Part shown: positions 58,620 through 64,000 of the stretch, one piece after another
How the letters are laid out: each line of letters opens with the position of its first letter
Position numbering within the stretch: position 1 is the stretch's first letter
Assembly: GCF_902364365.1 (NCBI RefSeq)
Contig: NZ_CABJDN010000001.1
Location: 1-64,000, forward strand
Reading direction: 5' to 3'
Source: Bacteroides intestinalis
GTDB lineage: Bacteria; Bacteroidota; Bacteroidia; Bacteroidales; Bacteroidaceae
Length of the DNA: 64,000 nucleotides
Program-made: the position numbers and the translations under genes
The notes under the pieces: model-generated
The model's database searches: none
What the model saw: the letters and a program-made list of their open reading frames with translations, nothing else
What the model was told of the DNA's origin: nothing

Positions 58620-61247
58620 TCATAATCTGATATTGTCGGTACTGACGTCATCGAAAGTTATAGGATAGTCTTCATCCATAACCTTCCGGTATTCTTTTGT
58701 AAAAGTGCCATAAAGTTGTATAGCCTTGTCCGATCTACTTTGTCTACGATAAGTGCATACGGCATAAGTCATAGCCATATCAGATAACGGATCTATGGCA
58801 AATAGGATATTGCAGATACGTATTGTAGCAGAATTTCTTCCGCTTTTGTAGAATGTATATATTTGCTCCGATAACAGTGAAATTGTGAATGATTCTGTCT
58901 GTTGTTTCGGATAATCGAATAAACTGTCTTCGATGGTATTCAGGAATTTCCCTTTTGCAAGAATGTTATGTAATTCGGTCGTTTCACTCTCCGCCTGAGG
59001 TGCACGTTTCATTCCCTCTGTTAATGAGAAGAAACGTTGGTAGTCGCAATAACACTCATCTGCAAGTATCAATTTGAAGTAACCTTTCTGGTGGGTAAGT
59101 TCAATACCTTCCAGCTCTTGCAAGGTTTTGCGGAGGTGGTTCATTGTTACATTTTTGAGATTTTTTATTTTATCATCGGGTTTGTCAGGCCAAAAAAGAC
59201 TGTTCATATCAGAAGACAATACTCCGTCTTTAGTTATGCTGTTTATCAGTATATAGATGAATATATATCTTATCTTAGGACTGAACATATAGGTCATATC
59301 CCGCCCATTCTTGTCTGTGACTGTAAAGGTGCCAAAGAGAGAAATACAATTTTTGCGTGTGGTGATTGTATCTGTTAGGAATGTCTCTTCTATTTTCTCT
59401 TCCTCGGTGACTTTGGTTGGGACGGAGACTACTGGTGATGCAGCTTCCGCTTCAAGAGAAGCACTTTCCAAAGGTGAAGTTTTGTTTTTTCTTTTAAGTT
59501 GCCTTTTGGCAGATCGTTGTCGTTTTATGATAATGAAACTACTCCAAATTACTATAAAGCACAATATGAGGAGAAGGTACATCCAGATAGTTGATTTACC
59601 GAATTCACCGGTCTGTTTATCATAGAACTTCACAGCAGCCAGTGATGCAGGAGGATTTGAAAGTGAGTAAATGCGTGTAGCAGATTGCCCGTATTTTTCA
59701 AATTCCTGAATGACACAATAGAACTCTCCCAGTTCCTTGTTGAAATATAGGTTAGCATTAGTTGCTATCTCTTCAGAAGTAAGGGGAATGCTATCCCCTA
59801 AGGCCTCATAGCTACCATCAGATATGGAGAGGCGATAGAGTTGCAATTGGGTTTCGGGTTTATACTCCGGATAAGCCAGTAAATAGATGTATTTCTCATC
59901 TTCAGAAAGTATCATATCCCTTGTAGGAACACGATTTGTCCGGGGAGCTTTATGTTCCCACAATTTCTTGACTTGTAGTGTCTCGAAGTCTAATTGGTAA
60001 AAATCATAATAATATTGGATTCCTACATTTTGATCACCGGTTTCATTACCCTTTCCACCATAGATATAAGCGCGTTTGTAATCAGGGCTCATCACTATGC
60101 CGGCAAAGAAGCGGGGCGGTATTTCATCTCCTGTAAAACGGAGGGTATCCCAGCGTTCCTGCAATAGATCATAGGTTATGAAAGTATTGTAGTACCGGCG
60201 ATTACCATATCCCCCAAAGAAGAGGAACTGTTGCTTTTGTGGATTGAAAAGTCCACTATGATGATGCATTTGAAGGGTAATGCTGTTCTGGTTAACTATT
60301 TCCCATGTTTTGGCTTTCGGATCCATTTCTGCAACAAAGGTTTCTGTTCCGTTTAATTCATAGGCGTAGATATTTCCTTTGGTTTCATCATAGAAATTCA
60401 TCCCCAAACGAATTGGAAAAGTCGTTTCTTTTGATGCGTAGGGAAGTTTTTCTGATGTGTGTTTATGAATATTATAGGTGGTGATAGAGTCTTGGCTATA
60501 TATAAAAAATTCCTGTTTCCCCGGCGTAAATACAAATCCTGATGGCGTGGAAGAGTAGGATTGAAATAAGGGTTTCCAGTAATACGAATGGTTTATGAGC
60601 CAAATGGGGTTGGTTACATGACCAACAATTTTTCCCTTGCTGTCGTGGACTTCTTCTCCCTTACTTTCGTTTAAAGGAAAATGCCAAGTTTCTTCACCAT
60701 TGCTTATTGTCAGGTTGCGAATAGAGAAGGAGGCGGTGTCCAGAATGTGATTACATATCCCAAAGAAAAGTTGGGGAGTAAATGTCTTTTTACTCAATCC
60801 AATATCTTCAAGGATTGCTTTATCATCTCCTATGCTGATTTCAGCCCGATTATTTGTTATATCCATTGTGAGTGAAATGAGCATCCATTTGCCATGCAGT
60901 TTATCCTGAGGGTGCTGATAGGTGTAATAGATTTGTTTCCCATCTTGGGCAAACATAAAACTTCCTTGCTTAGTATCATATACATAGGTCAGGTTGAAAG
61001 CTTCTTTTCCATTGGCATCTTTCAGATAAAAGATATATCCGGGACTTTCTATATTTTGTGATGCATATTCAAAGGAAATCTTAAACTTACCGGTTGCAGC
61101 AGGAGCATTCTCATCAGTGAAGACAGAAAAGGAGGAACGTTCAGAGATTCGCTTTTCATTTCCGTAAAATTGTAATCCTTGCGAATATCCTTCGTTAGTA
61201 ATGCAAAGCAATAAAAATAATAGTATATAAAAGTTGTGCTTCTTCAT
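58620..61247 (-). CDS. Membrane-spanning SARP-type regulator with periplasmic LamG-like and kelch sensor
   Basis: An 875-residue protein. The signal peptide ends near NEGYSQ. A concanavalin/LamG-like domain spans about 25-225 (FKISFEYASQNIESPGYIFY, SISIGDD-like strands), followed by a kelch-type propeller (about 235-545: LFFGGYGNRRYYNTFITYDL, RAYIYGGKGNETGDQNVG). One transmembrane helix is at about 556-580 (WMYLLLILCFIVIWSSFIII). The cytoplasmic part begins with a winged helix from about 634 (ISLFGTFTVTDKNGRD, FSPKIRYIFIYILINS, NLKNVTMNHLRKTLQELEGI, KGYFKLILADECYCDYQRFF), which follows the SARP pattern, and then a BTAD-like helical domain (ICNILFAIDPLSDMAMTYAV, SDKAIQLYGTF). It has no kinase or receiver domain. 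It probably senses glycan in the periplasm and activates the PUL2 promoters directly. Confidence 0.75.
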   Translation of the reverse strand: MKKHNFYILLFLLLCITNEGYSQGLQFYGNEKRISERSSFSVFTDENAPAATGKFKISFEYASQNIESPGYIFYLKDANGKEAFNLTYVYDTKQGSFMFAQDGKQIYYTYQHPQDKLHGKWMLISLTMDITNNRAEISIGDDKAILEDIGLSKKTFTPQLFFGICNHILDTASFSIRNLTISNGEETWHFPLNESKGEEVHDSKGKIVGHVTNPIWLINHSYYWKPLFQSYSSTPSGFVFTPGKQEFFIYSQDSITTYNIHKHTSEKLPYASKETTFPIRLGMNFYDETKGNIYAYELNGTETFVAEMDPKAKTWEIVNQNSITLQMHHHSGLFNPQKQQFLFFGGYGNRRYYNTFITYDLLQERWDTLRFTGDEIPPRFFAGIVMSPDYKRAYIYGGKGNETGDQNVGIQYYYDFYQLDFETLQVKKLWEHKAPRTNRVPTRDMILSEDEKYIYLLAYPEYKPETQLQLYRLSISDGSYEALGDSIPLTSEEIATNANLYFNKELGEFYCVIQEFEKYGQSATRIYSLSNPPASLAAVKFYDKQTGEFGKSTIWMYLLLILCFIVIWSSFIIIKRQRSAKRQLKRKNKTSPLESASLEAEAASPVVSVPTKVTEEEKIEETFLTDTITTRKNCISLFGTFTVTDKNGRDMTYMFSPKIRYIFIYILINSITKDGVLSSDMNSLFWPDKPDDKIKNLKNVTMNHLRKTLQELEGIELTHQKGYFKLILADECYCDYQRFFSLTEGMKRAPQAESETTELHNILAKGKFLNTIEDSLFDYPKQQTESFTISLLSEQIYTFYKSGRNSATIRICNILFAIDPLSDMAMTYAVCTYRRQSRSDKAIQLYGTFTKEYRKVMDEDYPITFDDVSTDNIRL

Positions 61248-61284
61248 ATATAGACATAAAAATAGGGTGCTTTGATATGCTGGA

Positions 61285-61292
61285 CAAAATTA
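61285..61292 (-). promoter_or_regulatory. -7 box of the SARP-type regulator gene
   Basis: The minus strand reads TAATTTTG, 37 bp before the start codon. No TTAA array is present upstream, so the regulator seems not to activate its own gene in the way it may activate the PUL2 operons. Confidence 0.45.
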
Positions 61293-61364
61293 TGAAAAAA
61301 AGTGAGAGAAGCTGTCTGATTATCAGAAATAGTTTCGATTTATACTCCTAAATGAAGGATATGA

Positions 61365-62231
61365 TTATCGTTTCAGTATGATAACCGTAACCGCCGAAAT
61401 AATCAGTATAATTCCTAGAGCAATACTTTGAGTGAAAGGTTCTCCAAAGACGAGAATTCCCACACAAACAGCAGTTACAGGCTCCATGGCTCCCAACACA
61501 GAGGTGAGCGTGGAGCCTATGTTTTTAATAGCGCGTACCAGCGCAAGATTGGAAATAACAGTCGGTACTAATGCCAGCATTACCAGGTTTCCAAAAGTTA
61601 TCCGGTCCGGGATGGGTTGTACGCCGACGCCTGTTGCTGTCATCCCGATGAAAAGGAGGATTCCGCCAAACAGAAAAACATAAAATGTCATTTTCAGCCC
61701 TTTCATTTCAAGAGATTTTAGTTGGCTGACAGTAACTAGATAGAGAGCATAACCCAATGCAGAGAGTAAAACAATAAAAATACCCCATAAAGTAACAGTT
61801 CCCGTAGTGTCGCCATGCGAGAGGAAGAAAACACCGCTTACTGCTAAAAGAATTGCCGCTATACGCCAGATGGATTTCTTTTCGCGGAAGAAAATCATCA
61901 TGATAAGTGTAGTCAGTACAGGATACATGAAGTGAATGGTAGTAGCTACTCCGCTCGACATGAATTTGTATCCCCAGAATAGAAATACAGCGGAACAATC
62001 GTACAGAAATGCCAGTAGTAAAAGTGGAAGTATCTCTTTCCTGCAGATGCGGAAAGATTGTTTATCGAGTAACAGGATACCTGCCAATGCCAGCATGGCA
62101 AAGAAAAAACGGTAAAGCAGAATGGACCAGAACTGCATGCCTTGATGCATGGCAGGAATGGTGAACAGTGGAATAAGCCCGAAGCTCGCCGAAGAAAGAA
62201 GTCCATATAAGAATCCGTTTACTTTATTCAC
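61365..62231 (-). CDS. EamA/DMT superfamily transporter
   Basis: A 288-residue inner-membrane protein with about ten transmembrane helices arranged as two EamA repeats (GLIPLFTIPAMHQGMQFWSI in the first, SNLALVRAIKNIGSTLTSVL and GAMEPVTAVCVGILVFGEPF in the second). The family exports metabolites or amino acids; the substrate is unknown. The start codon is GTG (62231-62229), directly beside the palindromic repeat at 62239-62306. Confidence 0.88.
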   Translation of the reverse strand: MNKVNGFLYGLLSSASFGLIPLFTIPAMHQGMQFWSILLYRFFFAMLALAGILLLDKQSFRICRKEILPLLLLAFLYDCSAVFLFWGYKFMSSGVATTIHFMYPVLTTLIMMIFFREKKSIWRIAAILLAVSGVFFLSHGDTTGTVTLWGIFIVLLSALGYALYLVTVSQLKSLEMKGLKMTFYVFLFGGILLFIGMTATGVGVQPIPDRITFGNLVMLALVPTVISNLALVRAIKNIGSTLTSVLGAMEPVTAVCVGILVFGEPFTQSIALGIILIISAVTVIILKR

Positions 62232-62238
62232 GTTAATA

Positions 62239-62306
62239 AGTGATTAGTGGTTAGTGATAAGTGACTAGCAGTTGTACTAATCACTCATCACTAACCACTA
62301 ATCACT
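62239..62306. repeat. TAGTGATTAG-family palindrome without a gene
   Basis: 30-nt arms at 62239-62268 and 62277-62306 are inverted copies with 28 of 30 identities and an 8-nt loop. They are built of AGTGATTAG and GGTTAGTGAT units, the same word as in the repeats around the four-helix-bundle gene at 30577-31001. The palindrome fills the spacer between the helicase and EamA genes. Confidence 0.75.
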
Positions 62307-62311
62307 ATGAA

Positions 62312-64000
62312 TCATTTCTTCTTGGGTGCCCTTCTTGCCCAGCCTTCTTCACTGAAGTCAGGTTCTTTATCGCGGAATTCTTTGTTATCCTGAAAGAACT
62401 GTCTCCAGTCATCCTTCTTGCCGCGTGCTTGGGAGTATCCACGGTCTTCGCGACTTGGCTTGCTTTTCTTTTTGTCAGCCGGAGCACTCTCAGATTTACT
62501 TCTGTTATTTCTGGGAGCATCGCTACGCTTTTCATCTTTGAAGCTACGCTTCTTGCCATCAAACTCCTTTTTTCCGTAACTGCTTCCTTCGCTTTTACGT
62601 CTGCCTTTAGGAGCTTCCTTGCCTTCTTCACCTGCAATTTCTACAGATACCTTACGACCGTTCCAGTTGGCTCGGTTCAGGGCTTTTACCACGTTGTTGG
62701 CTTCTTTTTCATCCACTTCAAAGAATGAAAAGTTCTTCATCAGGTCAATGCGTCCCAATTCCACCCGTCCACGGGTATTGCCATTCAACAATCCTATCAG
62801 TTCATTGGGGAAGAAATTATCCATCTTACCCAAATTGATGAATAAGCGGGTAAATCCAGGCTCTGCTTTGCGGCTGCTACTTCTGCGGTCGCTGGTACGT
62901 TCGTTGCCACTTTTGCTGTTGCGTTCGCCACGGCTATCGGTAGGCATTTCTATTTCTTCGCGATTGCGGTAGTATTCTGAGAAACGGTTGAACTCGTGGG
63001 AAACCATACGTTTAATAAGGTCTTCCTTGCTCAACCAGTCCAGTTTACGGTATATTTCAGGCATAAAGTCAGCCATATCTTCTTCGTTCACTTTCACCTT
63101 TTCCAGGTCGTCGATCACTTTCAGAAGCTGTTTCTCGCAAATCTGTTTGCCGGTAGGCATTTCACCAATAATAAACTTCTTGCTGATGATACGTTCTATT
63201 TCGCGCATCTTACCTTTCTCGCGCAAGTTGATGATGGCGATAGAAGTACCGGTTTTTCCAGCGCGTCCTGTACGTCCGCTGCGGTGAGTGTAACTTTCGG
63301 TATCATCCGGCAGGCCATAGTTGATGACATGTGTCAAGTCGTCTACGTCCAGTCCGCGGGCAGCAACATCCGTGGCAACCAGGATTTGTATGTTGCGAAT
63401 GCGGAACTTCTGCATGACGGTATCGCGTTGTGCCTGACTTAATTCACCGTGCAGTGAATCAGCATTGTAACCGTCTTGCATCAGCTTGTCGGCAATTTCC
63501 TGTGTTTCTTTGCGCGTACGGCAGAAAATGATACCGTATATCTGCGGATAATAGTCTACAATACGTTTCAAGGCCGCGTATTTATCTTTGGCATGAACGG
63601 TGAAGACTACATGCTTCACGTTGCTTGTACTTTCATTTTTCCGTCCGATAGTGATTTCTTTGGCGTCACGTAAGTACTTCTTTGAAATACGTGCAATCTC
63701 CGGGCTCATAGTGGCGGAGAATAATAACGTATTACGCTCCTGGGGCACATCGGCAAGAATAGCGTTAATACTGTCCGTGAATCCCATGTTCAGCATTTCG
63801 TCCGCTTCGTCCATCACTACATTCTGGATAGTGGTGAGCGATACAGTCTTACGTTCCATCAGGTCGAGTAGTCGTCCCGGGGTGGCAACGATGATATGTA
63901 CACCTTGTTTCAGGGCACGTATCTGGCTATCTATGGATGAACCACCATATACGGGCAATACCCGCAATCCGGTGATGTATTTGGAATAGTCATTCAAATC
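62312..64000 (-). CDS. DEAD-box RNA helicase (N-terminus outside the window)
   Basis: 561 or more residues are visible, and the frame is open to the right edge, so Walker A and the Q motif lie outside. Present are TPGRLLDLMERK (motif Ib region), VMDEADEMLNMGF (DEAD box), LLFSATMS (motif III), a full helicase C domain with ATDVAARGLDVDDL and HRSGRTGRAGK, a DbpA-type RNA-binding domain (FTRLFINLGKMDNFFPNELI, then RIDLMKNFSFFEVDEKEANN) and a basic Lys/Arg/Ser-rich tail of about 90 residues. This is the layout of CsdA/DeaD-like helicases, which help ribosome assembly and cold adaptation. Confidence 0.93.
   Translation of the reverse strand, partial: DLNDYSKYITGLRVLPVYGGSSIDSQIRALKQGVHIIVATPGRLLDLMERKTVSLTTIQNVVMDEADEMLNMGFTDSINAILADVPQERNTLLFSATMSPEIARISKKYLRDAKEITIGRKNESTSNVKHVVFTVHAKDKYAALKRIVDYYPQIYGIIFCRTRKETQEIADKLMQDGYNADSLHGELSQAQRDTVMQKFRIRNIQILVATDVAARGLDVDDLTHVINYGLPDDTESYTHRSGRTGRAGKTGTSIAIINLREKGKMREIERIISKKFIIGEMPTGKQICEKQLLKVIDDLEKVKVNEEDMADFMPEIYRKLDWLSKEDLIKRMVSHEFNRFSEYYRNREEIEMPTDSRGERNSKSGNERTSDRRSSSRKAEPGFTRLFINLGKMDNFFPNELIGLLNGNTRGRVELGRIDLMKNFSFFEVDEKEANNVVKALNRANWNGRKVSVEIAGEEGKEAPKGRRKSEGSSYGKKEFDGKKRSFKDEKRSDAPRNNRSKSESAPADKKKSKPSREDRGYSQARGKKDDWRQFFQDNKEFRDKEPDFSEEGWARRAPKKK

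Overview
The window reads as chromosomal DNA of a gut Bacteroides (Bacteroidota). Evidence: two SusC/SusD pairs, a hybrid two-component system (HTCS), many SPI and SPII signal peptides, promoters of the Bacteroides type (TTTG about 20 bp upstream of TAnnTTTG) and GTG or ATG starts behind A-rich leaders. I cannot name the species from the sequence alone. There is no rRNA, tRNA, CRISPR array or intact insertion sequence.

Layout. 1-6.3 kb: housekeeping and stand-alone genes (ybeY, an SpmA/SpmB fusion, a sialate O-acetylesterase, an orphan TPR histidine kinase). 7.0-26.0 kb: polysaccharide utilization locus 1 (PUL1), with an IPT/NHL lipoprotein, SusC, SusD, a surface lipoprotein, four GH43-type five-bladed propeller enzymes, an aldose epimerase and a convergent HTCS regulator. 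The enzyme set suggests an arabinose- or xylose-rich plant glycan. 26.1-36.0 kb: a mixed stretch with an AlkD-like protein, a DUF6266 protein, the stub of a deleted ATPase gene, an AlbA_2/ATPase-type regulator with a shortened N-terminal domain, ruvB, a four-helix-bundle gene enclosed by inverted repeats, a flippase, a DUF389 membrane protein and an S46 dipeptidyl-peptidase. 36.1-40.3 kb: a TonB-type receptor divergent from a membrane-bound TPR/LuxR-type regulator. 40.4-44.3 kb: the peroxide-response cluster ahpF-ahpC-oxyR-dps. 44.5-61.2 kb: PUL2 (GH92 mannosidase; GH2 galactosidase with GH29 fucosidase; SusC/SusD/discoidin lipoprotein; a membrane regulator), which fits a fucosylated, galactosylated, mannose-containing glycan such as host or plant N-glycan. 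61.4-64 kb: an EamA transporter and a DEAD-box helicase cut by the window edge.

The most interesting system is PUL2 control. The last PUL2 gene encodes a periplasmic LamG-like plus kelch sensor, one membrane helix and a cytoplasmic SARP-type winged helix with a BTAD-like domain, so it looks like a one-component, membrane-spanning SARP. All three PUL2 transcription units have, in place of a -33 box, four direct repeats of (T/C)TAA spaced 11-12 bp. Their first bases lie 50, 38, 27 and 15 bp before the -7 element (50, 39, 28 and 16 at the GH92 gene). That is the geometry known for Streptomyces SARP operators. I propose that this regulator and these arrays form one regulon.

Other notable items: a four-helix-bundle (23S intervening-sequence type) gene enclosed by 27-bp inverted repeats and inserted between ruvB and a flippase gene, with a related gene-less palindrome at 62.2 kb; two OxyR operators with 21-bp tetrad spacing; and a six-copy AATGCCA/TGGCATT array with a 22-bp period between converging PUL2 genes.
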